Positions 43,063-52,573 of a stretch of 64,000 nucleotides of DNA are shown piece after piece. The translations under genes and the position numbers were made by a program. The notes under the pieces were generated by a model. That model was not told where the DNA came from. It was given only the letters and a program-made list of their open reading frames with translations, and made no database searches. How positions within the stretch are numbered: the stretch's first letter is position 1; each line of letters opens with the position of its first letter. Origin of the DNA: Roseibacillus persicicus (lineage in GTDB: Bacteria; Verrucomicrobiota; Verrucomicrobiia; Verrucomicrobiales; Akkermansiaceae); NCBI RefSeq assembly GCF_014651675.1, contig NZ_BMXI01000019.1:38903-102902 (forward strand). Direction: 5' to 3'.

Positions 43063-44214
43063 TTAGTCGACAATCTTCCAGACTGCCCCGCCACCCATCT
43101 CGACCACATACTGTTCCTGATCCGCATCGATTCCGAAGGACGCGAGTTGGGTGAACTTTTTGCCATCGGGGCGGGCAAGAGTTTCGGTGAGATCCTGATG
43201 ATTGACCGCCTTGCCATTCTTGTAGGTGAAGGACCAGATGCGGGGATTGATGTGGTCGCTGTAGAGGTATTGCCCTTGGAGTTCTTTGACTGAACCCCGG
43301 TAGACATAGCCACCATTGATGGAGAGCCCCTCGTAGTCGCCCATGCCATGCTTGTAGACTTCGACAGGGTCGATGGCTCCTTTGGGCTTGGCTCCACCGA
43401 CTTTCTTTGCAGGGGTTTCGATAAGACCCTCACGCGGGCGCCACCCAAAGTTGGCTCCATTGAGTTGCTTGATGTTCACCACGTTGATTTCCTCCCATTT
43501 GTTTTGTCCCACGTCGGCGATGTAGAGGTCCTCTCCATCCCAGCTGCAGCGCCAGGGATTCCGTAGACCATAGGCGAAAATTTCAGGGGCTTCCTGGCTC
43601 CCGGTGAAAGGGTTGTCTTTGGGCACCTCATAACCTTGCGAGGGGGAGACATCGATGCGGAGAATCTTACCTAACAAGTTGCTGAGATCCTGGGCGTTGG
43701 CCTTGGGGTCGTTGGCTGCTCCGCCATCACCGGTGCCAATGTATAGCATGCCGTCGGGACCGAATTCCAAGTAGCCGCCATTGTGGTTGCCATAGGGTTG
43801 TTCCAAGGTCAGAAGCGATTCCATGGAGTCCAGGCTGCAAGTCTTCGCATTCTTGGGATCGGAGACGGTGAAGCGGACGATCTCATTATCTCCCTTTTTG
43901 TTGGAAAAGTTGGCGTAGAACCGACCGGACTCCGGGTAGTCGGGGGCGAAAGCCAATCCCAGAAGACCCTGCTCATTGTGCTTTCGGGTAACCTTGGAAG
44001 AGAGGTCGAGGAAAGGCTCGGCAAGTGTTTTGCCGCTGGCTTGATCGTGGAGAAAGACCTTACCCGCCTGCTCGACGATAAAGAGGTGATTGGCGTTGTC
44101 TGGACGGGATGTCACGAAGATTGGACGCTCGAAAGTGTCGCCGATTCGTTCCAACTTGGGAGCGGCTTGGAGAAGAAGGGGCGCGGCAAGGAGAGGGAGA
44201 AATAGGCGTTTCAT
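43063..44214 (-). CDS. Exported PQQ-dependent sugar dehydrogenase family protein
   Basis: 383 residues from ATG 44214 with signal peptide MKRLFLPLLAAPLLLQAA. The six-bladed propeller shows family motifs FIVEQAGKVFL, HNEQGLLGLAFAPDYP, HNGGYLEFGPDGMLYIGTGDGG, LGKILRIDV, RNPWRCSWD and IADVGQNKWEEINVV. Soluble aldose dehydrogenases of this family oxidise sugars with PQQ in the periplasm. Related propellers in PVC bacteria may bind sugars without PQQ. It lies 51 bp downstream of the nuclease/lamin-tail gene on the same strand. Confidence 0.87.
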   Translation of the reverse strand: MKRLFLPLLAAPLLLQAAPKLERIGDTFERPIFVTSRPDNANHLFIVEQAGKVFLHDQASGKTLAEPFLDLSSKVTRKHNEQGLLGLAFAPDYPESGRFYANFSNKKGDNEIVRFTVSDPKNAKTCSLDSMESLLTLEQPYGNHNGGYLEFGPDGMLYIGTGDGGAANDPKANAQDLSNLLGKILRIDVSPSQGYEVPKDNPFTGSQEAPEIFAYGLRNPWRCSWDGEDLYIADVGQNKWEEINVVNIKQLNGANFGWRPREGLIETPAKKVGGAKPKGAIDPVEVYKHGMGDYEGLSINGGYVYRGSVKELQGQYLYSDHINPRIWSFTYKNGKAVNHQDLTETLARPDGKKFTQLASFGIDADQEQYVVEMGGGAVWKIVD

Positions 44215-44265
44215 GAGGTTCAGGAATTTAACGAATGAAGCATGGATGCTCTTTCCCGCAATCAC

Positions 44266-46818
44266 TTAATTCGCCAAGCTGGCTTCCACGGTGAAAAAGG
44301 TGGGCTGGCTCTGATTGGGGCCGACGAGATAGGAGAAGGTCTCTCCCGTTCCCGTGTATGTGGCGAGAATTTGCAGCGAGGTGAGGTCGTCGCCGCTGCG
44401 GATCCGGTAGGCGCGTCCCAGAAGGGTGGGGAAGCTGAGTTCCAGCTGTCCTGCATTGTTCGGGTGGGTCTGGAGGCAAGCGACAAAGAGGGAGTTGGCA
44501 TCAGTCGGGTCGGTGAGGGTGACGAGAACTTCCTCGCCATTGGTTTGTCCATCGCCATCGAAGTCCTCGTCCGCATCGGGAGTCCCGTTGCCATCGCTAT
44601 CGGCGAGAAACGGGTTGGTTCCCAATTCGGCCTCAACCAAATCGGGTAAAAAGTCGTTGTCATCGTCCGGATCGCTCGAGTCAGGATCGCCATCGCTATC
44701 GTTATCAGGCGGCTCGGCTATGCAGACTGTAACGTTGTCGAAGGAGAAGGCCTGCGGCAAAGAGGAGGCCGTGCCATCGAAGGTCTGGCCGGGATTGGCT
44801 GCTCCGGGGGAAAATGGGCTCCCCAGGAACTCAGTCCATGTGAAGTCGGCATAGGCTGCCCCAGTGCCAGTCAGTCCCAGCGAGTCGGTGCCGATGGGAT
44901 TGGAGGTCGATTGAGAGACCCCGATGTCCATAGAGGTCAGGGAGATCGCCGACCCATTGGTGGCAGTCGTGGTTCCTTCGTAGGAGATAAACTGGAGCAC
45001 GCTTCCATCTGAAACCAAGGCCAGCCCATCGTTGCCGCCATTTTGCAAATCGCTCGAGGGCAACGCTTTCGAAAAAATCTGATAGCCATTGGAGAAAGAG
45101 GGAGAAGCAAAGTTGTCAAAGCTCGTGAGCGGATGGGAGCCGTAGTTGGAGCCGTTCTGATTGTAGAGTTCAACTACGAGGCCGGAGAGAGCACCGGTGA
45201 AGCCCGAGCTGACTACGACCTCGATGAATTCATCCTGATCCGTGCCCACATTGTCGTAGTGGAATTCATTGATGAAAGCTTCGTCGGGGGCCGTGCCCTC
45301 TATTGGAGTTCCTTTGGTGGCTGTCAGAGTTAGGGTGAAAGTCGAGCCTGCAGGAATGCTCAGACCCCCGAGGGTGGTCGAAAGCGTTTGGGAAAACGGA
45401 AGGGTGGTGGAAGGAGTCGCGGTGAAGGTGAGGTCGGGCAAGGGAATTGTTGAGCCCCCATCAATGCTCAGACTGGCGGTGAGGGTGTCGCTCGTGCCGG
45501 GATCGTTGTTGGTGAATTGTCTGATTAGGTAGTTGAGCTCGAGGGCTTCAATGGGCGCGGAGGTGTCGTTGGTATAGCTAGCCGTGAAGGTCGCCGGATT
45601 TTGCCCGCCAATCAGGCCGACCGAACGATCTCCGGCGGAGTCGAATGCATAGAGGGCCGGGCCATCCCCGCTCTGATACAGGCCAGCCCAATCGGCTCCC
45701 GCACTCGTCCATGCCGCGGGAGGAAAGTTTCCGCTGAACCCGTCAAAGGTCTCGACCACTTTTGGTTCGGCATCAGTGAGAGAGTAGGCGGTGAACAGGT
45801 CTTCGATTTCCAGGTCGGCAAAGACCGCGTAATGGTCAGAGGCGATTCCGGAGGTTTCGGCGGGAAGCGGGTCGCCGACTTTGGACAGACCGAGGGAGTT
45901 GGAAGAGTCGAGGGTAGAGCGGTAGATTTCCGAACCAACTTCGGCGATGGCGGGGGTGGTGAGTATGTAGTCCAGATTGGAGCCGCCTTGCGTAGTGACA
46001 TCATTGCCATTGACCGCCCGGGCATCGATTGCGGTGAGTTGCCAAGGGGTGGGGAGATAGAAGTCGGGGTCTTGGGAGTAGGTCAGGGGCAGGGGAATCT
46101 CGGTGCCACGGTTCCAAGTCGAGGGAAGGTCCGCTGGCTCAGAGGTGTAGGTCAGGTCGTTGCTACGGGAGAAGTTGAAGTCGCCGAGGACAACGATGTT
46201 GTCGGTCTCGTTCAGGAGGTTGTTGTTTAGGTATTGGGCCAGACGTTCCATCTCGACGCATTGGCGGAAGCTGTCTTTTTGGGTGCTTCCGGCTTTATTG
46301 TGGAGGGTCACGATGGTGGTGGGCTTGGCAGCACCGGGGATATCGATAGTGATGGCAGGCATCGCTCGAGTGACATCCTTGGCTCGGCTGCCATTCGATC
46401 CTACCGAGCCGATAGTCTCCATATAGTCGCCGGTCCCAATCTCATCGACGGACTCGAAGGGATAGCGGGAAAGAATGGCGTTGCGGAGGCCGAAATCCAG
46501 AACGCCACTACTAGTAGGAATGATGACGTAGGGCAGTCCCAAGTCCGAGGCGAGAGAGTGCACATCGGAATTCGTATTCCCGTTCGTGCCGTTCGAGACG
46601 TCGGGATTGGCAAGCTCTTGAAGGCAGACCACGTCCGCATTGATGCGGAGAAGGATGTCGCGCACGGAGTTGTAGTCCGCGGTGCCAGGCTCGTTGAGCG
46701 CCTCGGTGACCGAATCGTTGGAATCGCGATTCGTCTCGATATTAAAGGTAACAACCCTCAGGGGAACCGAAAAAGCCCCGGTCGCGAGGAGCAGTACAAG
46801 GAAAAGGGGGCGTACCAT
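44266..46818 (-). CDS. Exported endonuclease/exonuclease/phosphatase with lamin-tail domain
   Basis: 850 residues. Signal peptide MVRPLFLVLLLATGAFS. The endonuclease/exonuclease/phosphatase domain (about 18-345) has VVTFNIETN, ADVVCLQEL (metal Glu), VTLHNKAGS, VVLGDFNFS, GGSNLDYIL and ASDHYAVFADL (catalytic His). A beta-sandwich region (about 355-520) precedes a lamin-tail domain (about 520-640, AFINEFHYDNVGTDQDEFIEV). Thrombospondin type-3 repeats follow (about 705-765, DNDSDGDPDSSDPDDDND). The C-terminal domain is the same type seen in the Hcp-like neighbour. The likely job is extracellular degradation of nucleic acid or phosphoesters. Confidence 0.88.
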   Translation of the reverse strand: MVRPLFLVLLLATGAFSVPLRVVTFNIETNRDSNDSVTEALNEPGTADYNSVRDILLRINADVVCLQELANPDVSNGTNGNTNSDVHSLASDLGLPYVIIPTSSGVLDFGLRNAILSRYPFESVDEIGTGDYMETIGSVGSNGSRAKDVTRAMPAITIDIPGAAKPTTIVTLHNKAGSTQKDSFRQCVEMERLAQYLNNNLLNETDNIVVLGDFNFSRSNDLTYTSEPADLPSTWNRGTEIPLPLTYSQDPDFYLPTPWQLTAIDARAVNGNDVTTQGGSNLDYILTTPAIAEVGSEIYRSTLDSSNSLGLSKVGDPLPAETSGIASDHYAVFADLEIEDLFTAYSLTDAEPKVVETFDGFSGNFPPAAWTSAGADWAGLYQSGDGPALYAFDSAGDRSVGLIGGQNPATFTASYTNDTSAPIEALELNYLIRQFTNNDPGTSDTLTASLSIDGGSTIPLPDLTFTATPSTTLPFSQTLSTTLGGLSIPAGSTFTLTLTATKGTPIEGTAPDEAFINEFHYDNVGTDQDEFIEVVVSSGFTGALSGLVVELYNQNGSNYGSHPLTSFDNFASPSFSNGYQIFSKALPSSDLQNGGNDGLALVSDGSVLQFISYEGTTTATNGSAISLTSMDIGVSQSTSNPIGTDSLGLTGTGAAYADFTWTEFLGSPFSPGAANPGQTFDGTASSLPQAFSFDNVTVCIAEPPDNDSDGDPDSSDPDDDNDFLPDLVEAELGTNPFLADSDGNGTPDADEDFDGDGQTNGEEVLVTLTDPTDANSLFVACLQTHPNNAGQLELSFPTLLGRAYRIRSGDDLTSLQILATYTGTGETFSYLVGPNQSQPTFFTVEASLAN

Positions 46819-46876
46819 GGGTCAATCTCTCATGGCACACACCCTGATGGTAGCGATTTTCTCGCTTGTTAGAGGA

Positions 46877-47266
46877 TTATTTGGAGACGTAGTCCAAGAC
46901 GAAGACCTTTTCCACATGCGGTTTGAACACCGCAATGAAGTCTTGGTGGGCTTGGTGAGGAGCATAAACCTCGAGACCTGCCTTATCCTTGAAGGTGACG
47001 ACGAAGCAATGGGTGAAGCCTTGGTCCAAGCCTCGGGACTCGGGGATGGCGTGGCCCCACTCATAATCGACGATGGTATCGATCTTTTCTTCCAAGCTAC
47101 CAAAGTGCTTCTCAATCTCGGCGACTTTTTCAGCGGAAGTGCCTTCCTTGAACTTGAACATCACGACGTGCCGGAAGTGACCGGCTTCAGCTTTGGGTGA
47201 ATCCGCTTGGGCAAAGGATGAGACAGCGAAGAGGGCGAACAGTGTGGTTAAGAGTGCTTTCAGCAT
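46877..47266 (-). CDS. Exported Dabb-domain protein
   Basis: 129 residues from ATG 47266 with a signal peptide (MLKALLTTLFALFAVSSFAQA). The mature part is a stress-responsive A/B-barrel (Dabb) domain: FRHVVMFKFKEGTS, VDYEWGHAIPESRG, FTHCFVVTFKD, YAPHQAHQDFIAV and FVLDYV. Dabb domains are dimeric ferredoxin-like barrels; no catalytic role is known for exported ones. Confidence 0.85.
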   Translation of the reverse strand: MLKALLTTLFALFAVSSFAQADSPKAEAGHFRHVVMFKFKEGTSAEKVAEIEKHFGSLEEKIDTIVDYEWGHAIPESRGLDQGFTHCFVVTFKDKAGLEVYAPHQAHQDFIAVFKPHVEKVFVLDYVSK

Positions 47267-47335
47267 ACCAGCACAGTCTCGGCTTCGATGACCATTTCTG
47301 CAAATGTTATGAGAAAAAATCGTGATCAATTTTGT

Positions 47336-47346
47336 AAAGGAGGTGA
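47336..47346 (+). promoter_or_regulatory. Unusually complete Shine-Dalgarno that fixes the GH2 start
   Basis: AAAGGAGGTGA contains the full anti-16S complement AGGAGGTGA, ending 9 nt before ATG 47356. Most genes in this window have weak or no Shine-Dalgarno, so this decides for 47356 over the ATG at 47374. Confidence 0.75.
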
Positions 47347-47355
47347 CTCGGTGCG

Positions 47356-49281
47356 ATGTGTAAGCACTTTCACATGAAGTTCACTTTCGCTATTGGCCTG
47401 CTGCTCATCCAATTACCTCTGGCTGCGGATCCTGATTTGGGCGATCATGCCAGTTTCGCCCACGCCATGAAGGTCGAGACCCGGATGGTTGATGGGGCGC
47501 CGGTGGTCTTTCAGTACGGCGAGGCGCGGCCGGATTTCGAAGCTTCGGAGGGGAATGAGTGGCGGTCCCGGACGAATCTCGATGGAGAGTGGCAGTTCCG
47601 TTTCGAGGGGCAGAAGGAGGAAAGGGTTGTTCAGGTGCCTCACAATTGGGAGGCGATGGAAGAGAGCAAGTTTTGGGACCAAGACGATACGACTTTTGAG
47701 AATCCAGCCCGCTTCAATGGGGCTGGCCACTATCGGCGAGTTCTATTTTGCGATAAAAAAGAGGACCGTCGCTACCGGCTGGAATTTGGGGGGGTGAGGG
47801 AGCGGGCGCGGGTGTGGGTAAATGGCAAGGAAGTCGCACAGCACGAGGGACTGGGAGCCTCCTTTTCCGTCGAGGTGACCGATGAGCTGGTATCAGGAGA
47901 GAACGAGGTGCGGGTCAAGGTCCTCCGGCTGGCCAATCACCGGAAGGGGGAGGACGGCAAGTGGCGTGAAATTGAGGGAATCCACACTCCATACCCCAAG
48001 GCCCCGGACTACTGGCCTTACGCGGGGATGACGGGTTCGGTGGCCCTGTGGGAGGAGAGCGAGGTCACGATTCGCAAGGTGCAGGTCCGCACCGAGGGCA
48101 ACGAGCTCAAGGGGCGGGTGGTGATTTCCAATCGTTCTGCGAAAAAGCAAGAGGGGAAAATCACCTTGGCCAGTTCAGCCCTGGCCGACGGGACTTTCGA
48201 ACGCCAGGTCTCTCTCGAGCCTGAGTCCGTGCGGGTGTTAGAATTTTCAGAGACCCTCGATTCGGAGGCCGGACGCTGGAGCCCTGCGGAGCCGAATTTG
48301 CATCAGCTGCAAATTCGCTTCCATGGGGCGGGGGAAATCGCGGACGGCACCGAACTGCGCTTTGGCTTGCGCGAATTCGGTGTGCAGGGCGAACAGCTGG
48401 TTCTGAATGGCGAACCGATTTTCCTGAAGGGGGTCGCGGCCTATTGCGAAACCGAGAAGGGCGCGGCCATCTCCCGGGAAGAGCATCGGGAAATTCTCGC
48501 TTTGGCAAAAGAGGCAGGCGCCAATTTCGTGCGCTTGCCAGTGCGGCAATGTGATCCGGTGGTCTATCAATTGGCGGACGAGATGGGGCTGATGTTGACG
48601 GGGGAATGGGGCGGCTTTTGGTATAAGGAAAAGTCCATGGACGCGCAGACCCGCGATCCCTTTTCGATCTTCCAGTCGATGGGTCGGGTTGCGGTCTGGG
48701 ATTTGATGAACCGGCCATCAGTCGTTCTTTGGTGCACGAACAACGAGTGCCACCAGTTCTGCCCCGAGTATGAGCCTTTTGTGAAAATGAACCGGAGCCT
48801 CGTGCGCGAGATCGATGGGGGAATGCTGCCAGTGACATGGGCAGCCTGGCATCCACACTTTGGCGAGCCACACTTCGAGTGGGCGGACGTGGTGGGCTTC
48901 AACGAATATCGGGGAGCGATGGACTCTTTCGATGACCTGGAACCGGACATGAAATTGGTCCGCGAGCAAAACCCCGGCAAACCGATCATTATCATGGAAA
49001 ATGGCTCGTGGGCCGAATTGGGACGACGGGGGAAGAAAGGCCAGCGGGGGACCGAGGATTGGCAGGCGGATCTGTTGCGTAGGCAGTGGGAGGTTCTCCG
49101 TCAGCACACACCGCCCTTGGCGGGATATACCTTCTGGACCTTGAAGGACTACCGCTCGCGCAAGACCTACACTGGCAATCGGAAAGCCAATGGCTGGAGC
49201 GGTATGGGAATGTATTCCGAAGGCTACGAGCCCAAGATGGCCCGTGATGTGTTCCGCGAGCTCGACTTTACAAGAGAATAG
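47356..49281 (+). CDS. Exported glycoside hydrolase family 2 protein
   Basis: 641 residues, start set by the strong ribosome site. Signal peptide (MCKHFHMKFTFAIGLLL, cleavage near LAA). Jelly-roll sugar-binding domain (about 65-235, with VPHNWEAM and a 'FGGVRERARVWVNGKEV' strand pair), immunoglobulin-like domain (about 236-340), then the TIM barrel (about 345-635). Acid/base E464 is in NNECHQF, after the family's 'NRPSVVLW', and the nucleophile is E548 in IIIMENGSW. The substrate class (beta-glucuronide, galactoside or mannoside) cannot be read from sequence, though the length and motifs are closest to beta-glucuronidases. Confidence 0.9.
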   Translation: MCKHFHMKFTFAIGLLLIQLPLAADPDLGDHASFAHAMKVETRMVDGAPVVFQYGEARPDFEASEGNEWRSRTNLDGEWQFRFEGQKEERVVQVPHNWEAMEESKFWDQDDTTFENPARFNGAGHYRRVLFCDKKEDRRYRLEFGGVRERARVWVNGKEVAQHEGLGASFSVEVTDELVSGENEVRVKVLRLANHRKGEDGKWREIEGIHTPYPKAPDYWPYAGMTGSVALWEESEVTIRKVQVRTEGNELKGRVVISNRSAKKQEGKITLASSALADGTFERQVSLEPESVRVLEFSETLDSEAGRWSPAEPNLHQLQIRFHGAGEIADGTELRFGLREFGVQGEQLVLNGEPIFLKGVAAYCETEKGAAISREEHREILALAKEAGANFVRLPVRQCDPVVYQLADEMGLMLTGEWGGFWYKEKSMDAQTRDPFSIFQSMGRVAVWDLMNRPSVVLWCTNNECHQFCPEYEPFVKMNRSLVREIDGGMLPVTWAAWHPHFGEPHFEWADVVGFNEYRGAMDSFDDLEPDMKLVREQNPGKPIIIMENGSWAELGRRGKKGQRGTEDWQADLLRRQWEVLRQHTPPLAGYTFWTLKDYRSRKTYTGNRKANGWSGMGMYSEGYEPKMARDVFRELDFTRE

Positions 49282-49286
49282 GGCGC

Positions 49287-49937
49287 CTAACTCGACCGCA
49301 GCGCCTGTGGTCTGGGCGCGACGAAAGAGGTCAGGAAAAGGCCGGTGATGAATCCTCCCAGATGCGCGCCGTGGGCCACCCCGGTGCTCGGTCCGACTAC
49401 ACCGGAAATGTCCAAGATAAAACCGACTACGGCCAGAATACCCAAGCGGGCGGGGGGGATAGGGTGAGCCATTGGAAAGATGTGCGGCCAAGGCAATTTC
49501 CACCGAACCGCCAAGCCCAGGTAGGCTCCCTCAAAGCCCATCACCGCACCCGAGGCTCCCAACGCGGGAACGGGACTACCCGAACGCAGAATGACGTCTC
49601 CAATGGAACCGGCAATGGCGGTGGCCAGAAAAAGGCCCAGCATCCAACGCCAACCCATGAGGTCCACAATCAAGCCCGCGAAGATCCAGAGAAAGAGCAT
49701 GTTGAAGAGAATATGATCCCATCCCCCATGCATGAATGCGGCCGTGAGAAGGGTGGAGAACGTTTGCCAATCCGCAGCGGTCGCTTCTCCAGCCCGCAGA
49801 TGTTCCCATGCCGCTTCGATTCGGGCGGGGAACGCCATCGCATCCGCCATCGCGCCAAAGCTGATCAGCTGGGCGACAAAAGTAGTCACCATAGCAATTA
49901 TCAAGCCCAACAAGAGTTTCTGCCCCGAAGAAATCAT
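49287..49937 (-). CDS. Rhomboid-family intramembrane serine protease
   Basis: 216 residues from ATG 49937 (an in-frame TTG at 49973 adds 12). Six membrane segments. The catalytic dyad is S129 in GASGAVMG and H192 in HGAHLGGF; H70, H75 and N79 in FMHGGWDHILFNM complete the oxyanion site. The long loop after helix 1 is typical of bacterial rhomboids. It cleaves membrane-spanning substrates within the bilayer. Substrates unknown. Convergent with the GH2 gene, 5 bp apart. Confidence 0.92.
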   Translation of the reverse strand: MISSGQKLLLGLIIAMVTTFVAQLISFGAMADAMAFPARIEAAWEHLRAGEATAADWQTFSTLLTAAFMHGGWDHILFNMLFLWIFAGLIVDLMGWRWMLGLFLATAIAGSIGDVILRSGSPVPALGASGAVMGFEGAYLGLAVRWKLPWPHIFPMAHPIPPARLGILAVVGFILDISGVVGPSTGVAHGAHLGGFITGLFLTSFVAPRPQALRSS

Positions 49938-50192
49938 CGGGGTGAGTGATACGTGCGTAGGCTCAAACTGCAAGTTTAGGCCCGAAAATCAAAGGCTCAG
50001 TCCCAGAATTCTAATTTTTATTAAAAAAATGTAAAAGTTGAATTTATGGCTGTGTTCGCATTTTACCTAATGATTATCAGCGAGTTACGGGCTCGATTAG
50101 TATAAAAAAACCGACAAAGTTTAACTTTTTTAAGAACGAGATTATAAAAAAATGTTGCCTATCGGGATCCGTTGGGTTAATAATCGGGCGTC

Positions 50193-50420
50193 ATGGAATT
50201 CAAAGTAATCTTCATCGGGTTCGCCCTCCACTGCGTTCTCAACACCGTCTTGATTTGCAAGTCAGTGATTACGAAAGATCAGGAGGAGAAAGCCGAAATC
50301 GTAATGGTTCAGGAAGAGCAGCAAATGCTTCAGTCCTTGAATGATGGAAACGGCGACTTCAAACGCCTTCGTCTCCAGGTAGACAATACCGATGGAGAGA
50401 CCTCAATTCTTGTTCGCTAG
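50193..50420 (+). CDS. Small hypothetical protein with N-terminal hydrophobic segment
   Basis: 75 residues. An N-terminal hydrophobic helix (IFIGFALHCVLNTVLIC, 6-22) precedes a charged, Glu/Gln-rich tail. It stands alone between an AT-rich upstream stretch (49974-50192, likely promoter) and a good terminator 110 bp downstream, which supports a real transcript. No family recognised. Confidence 0.55.
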   Translation: MEFKVIFIGFALHCVLNTVLICKSVITKDQEEKAEIVMVQEEQQMLQSLNDGNGDFKRLRLQVDNTDGETSILVR

Positions 50421-50530
50421 TTCCCTTTAAAGCCTGGCTGGCCGGACTTTCTAACAATTAGAAAATCAAGTTGGACCTTGGGCGAGGCGGAGGTTTTCCG
50501 TGGCACCCCGCTTTGATCGAGGCTTGATTG

Positions 50531-50555
50531 GCCCCTCTTTTTGAGGGGCTTTTTC
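50531..50555 (+). terminator. Rho-independent terminator of the 75-residue gene
   Basis: GCCCCTC and GAGGGGC pair around TTTTT and are followed by TTTTT. It ends the rightward transcript from 50193. The rest of the 310-bp gap (50421-50731) shows nothing else except the pseudopilin leader. Confidence 0.85.
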
Positions 50556-50731
50556 GTATCTACATCTCTGAGGGCGGAAGCTTTTGAAGGGCGATTTTAT
50601 CCTTTTCCAACCGGTCTCTTCCTTGAAAGAAAGGACCCTTTGTTCTATCTTTGCCTAAAGCGGCAAAACTCTGGATGGACAAGCAGGTGTTTTCTTTCCT
50701 AACTTTCAGGTCGCACAGCCAATTGAACACT

Positions 50732-51343
50732 ATGAAAAATTCTCGCATTTCCTCTCGCAAGGGCTTCACGCTGGTGGAGCTACTCGTCGTCATCGTTATC
50801 ATCGTGACGCTTATGGCCATTCTAATCCCTGTTGTGGGCAAGGTTCGCCAAAACGCGGTGAAGCTACAGGCCAAGAACGCTTTGACGACTCTGGTGACCT
50901 CGGTTGATACCTATTATTCGACCTACAACATTCTTCCCGCCAATTCACGTTCAGCGCCTTCGGAAGATACCGAGGTGGAAACCACCGAGCCGATTATGTC
51001 TGTCCTCGCTGGAATCAACGTTGATGGGATGAACAAGAAGGAACAGGTCTTCTATTCTGGTGAAGCGGCCCGGGGCTCTTCCAAGAACTCGGCTTTCAAC
51101 GGACTCTGGCTCGATAACAACACTGCGGAGCTCTATGACCCATGGCGCAAGAAAGGGAATAATCGCGGATACATTCTCCTTCTCGACTACGGCTACAACG
51201 AGAAGCTCGATGACCCCTTCAAGCCCGGTCGCATCATTGCCCGTCGCGCGGTGGGTTGGTCCAGCGGTAAGGATGGCGAGTGGAATCGCTCGGGAGCGAA
51301 GGCTGGAGCGAACAAGGACAACGTTTATTCTTGGTTCAACTAA
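50732..51343 (+). CDS. Type II secretion/type IV pilus-like pseudopilin
   Basis: 203 residues from ATG 50732. MKNSRISSRKG|FTLVELLVVIVIIVTLMAIL (split by the cleavage site) is a class III prepilin signal: the basic leader is cut after Gly by PilD, leaving N-methylated Phe and Glu+5. The C-terminal part is a soluble domain with DPWRKKGNNRGYILLLDYGYN, like the 'DPWG..Y' calcium region of GspG-type major pseudopilins. PVC genomes carry many such stand-alone pseudopilins. No secretion genes are adjacent. A terminator follows. Confidence 0.9.
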   Translation: MKNSRISSRKGFTLVELLVVIVIIVTLMAILIPVVGKVRQNAVKLQAKNALTTLVTSVDTYYSTYNILPANSRSAPSEDTEVETTEPIMSVLAGINVDGMNKKEQVFYSGEAARGSSKNSAFNGLWLDNNTAELYDPWRKKGNNRGYILLLDYGYNEKLDDPFKPGRIIARRAVGWSSGKDGEWNRSGAKAGANKDNVYSWFN

Positions 51344-51384
51344 TTCTCTGCGGCTTCTGACCGCCGAAACACTTTTTGGAAGAA

Positions 51385-51410
51385 AGGCTCGCTACGGCGG
51401 GCCTTTTTTT
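51385..51410 (+). terminator. Rho-independent terminator of the pseudopilin gene
   Basis: AGGCTCGC and GCGGGCCT pair (one G-U) around the tetraloop TACG and run into seven T. Confidence 0.88.
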
Positions 51411-51559
51411 ATTTCAGCAAGGGTTCGCCGGGCGCTGCGTGTCGTGATTTCACCCATGGGAGACATTGGGACGGGGGAGTCGGCACACACAATTTCTCTT
51501 CCTACCATTGACAAAAGCGTCACTCTCCGTTTCATCATCGCCTTCATCTCCCGTTCCCC

Positions 51560-52504
51560 ATGGCCGCCGACCTCCTTCTAACTGCAATCCGCCAGCACCT
51601 CGACCTTTACCCGACTCACAAGGTGATTCTCGAGCCCATCACCAGTGGCGCATCCGGCCGGACCCTTGCGCGGTTAAAGCCGGAGGGCCATCCCACCTTT
51701 ATCGGTCTGCACTATACCGATGAGCGGGCAGACAATGCCTTTTTCCTCCCGATTGCCGCCTTTCTGAAGTCGGCCAAGCTGAACGTGCCTCTCGTGATTT
51801 ATGATAATCCGGGCAAGGGCCTGGCTCTGGTGGAAGATCTGGGAGAGCAGGACCTTCTTTCGCTCAAGGACGAGCCCTATGAGGTCCGCGAACCCTATTA
51901 TCGTTCGGTTTTTGCCCAGTTGGATAAATTGGCTTTTACGAAAGTTCCCAAGGACCTCGAGATGATGCCTCCCTTCACCGCGGAGACCTATGAGTGGGAG
52001 CAAAACTACTTCATCGACCACTTTGTCGGCGATTACCTGGGCCGCGATGGTGACGACCTCCGCGAGAGCGAGGAGTTGAAGTCCCTGAGCGCCCGTCTCG
52101 GCAAGAGCCACCGGCACCTCGTTCATCGCGACCTGCAGTCGCAAAACATTATTCTTTCCGAGGGAAAAGCCTACCTCATCGACTTTCAGGGAATGCGCTG
52201 GGGTCACCAGGAGTATGATCTCGCATCTTTCCTCTATGATCCTTACATGGACCATAGCGCCGAGGACCGCGAACGGATGCTGGATCTTTGGGAAGATATT
52301 ACCGAAGAGCGCCCCATTCCCCAGCTCTTGCGCGATTGTGCCATTCAGCGGCTCATGCAGGCCTTGGGTGCCTATGGCAACATCGTGGAGAACTACCACA
52401 ACGATTGGTATCGCACCCACATCCCCGTCGCGGTTCGCTTACTCAAGGAAGTGATCGCGGACTCGGAATTCGAGGATGTTCTCGGGCCGTTCCTGGATGT
52501 GTGA
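51560..52504 (+). CDS. AmgK-like sugar kinase (aminoglycoside phosphotransferase fold)
   Basis: 314 residues, cytosolic. The APH fold motifs are VHRDLQSQNIIL (catalytic D191, N196) and LIDFQG (metal D208). The N-terminal SGASGRTLARL and the VEDLGEQDLLSL linker match N-acetylmuramate/N-acetylglucosamine kinase AmgK, which returns recycled MurNAc to the anomeric phosphate in peptidoglycan salvage. The usual partner nucleotidyltransferase MurU is not adjacent, so assignment to AmgK is by similarity only. Confidence 0.8.
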   Translation: MAADLLLTAIRQHLDLYPTHKVILEPITSGASGRTLARLKPEGHPTFIGLHYTDERADNAFFLPIAAFLKSAKLNVPLVIYDNPGKGLALVEDLGEQDLLSLKDEPYEVREPYYRSVFAQLDKLAFTKVPKDLEMMPPFTAETYEWEQNYFIDHFVGDYLGRDGDDLRESEELKSLSARLGKSHRHLVHRDLQSQNIILSEGKAYLIDFQGMRWGHQEYDLASFLYDPYMDHSAEDRERMLDLWEDITEERPIPQLLRDCAIQRLMQALGAYGNIVENYHNDWYRTHIPVAVRLLKEVIADSEFEDVLGPFLDV

Positions 52505-52573
52505 TTTCGCTCGGCCAAGGATTTTACAGCCCTTGGCTGTTCGGCATCCAAAGCGATTGAGCGCGGACTGTAA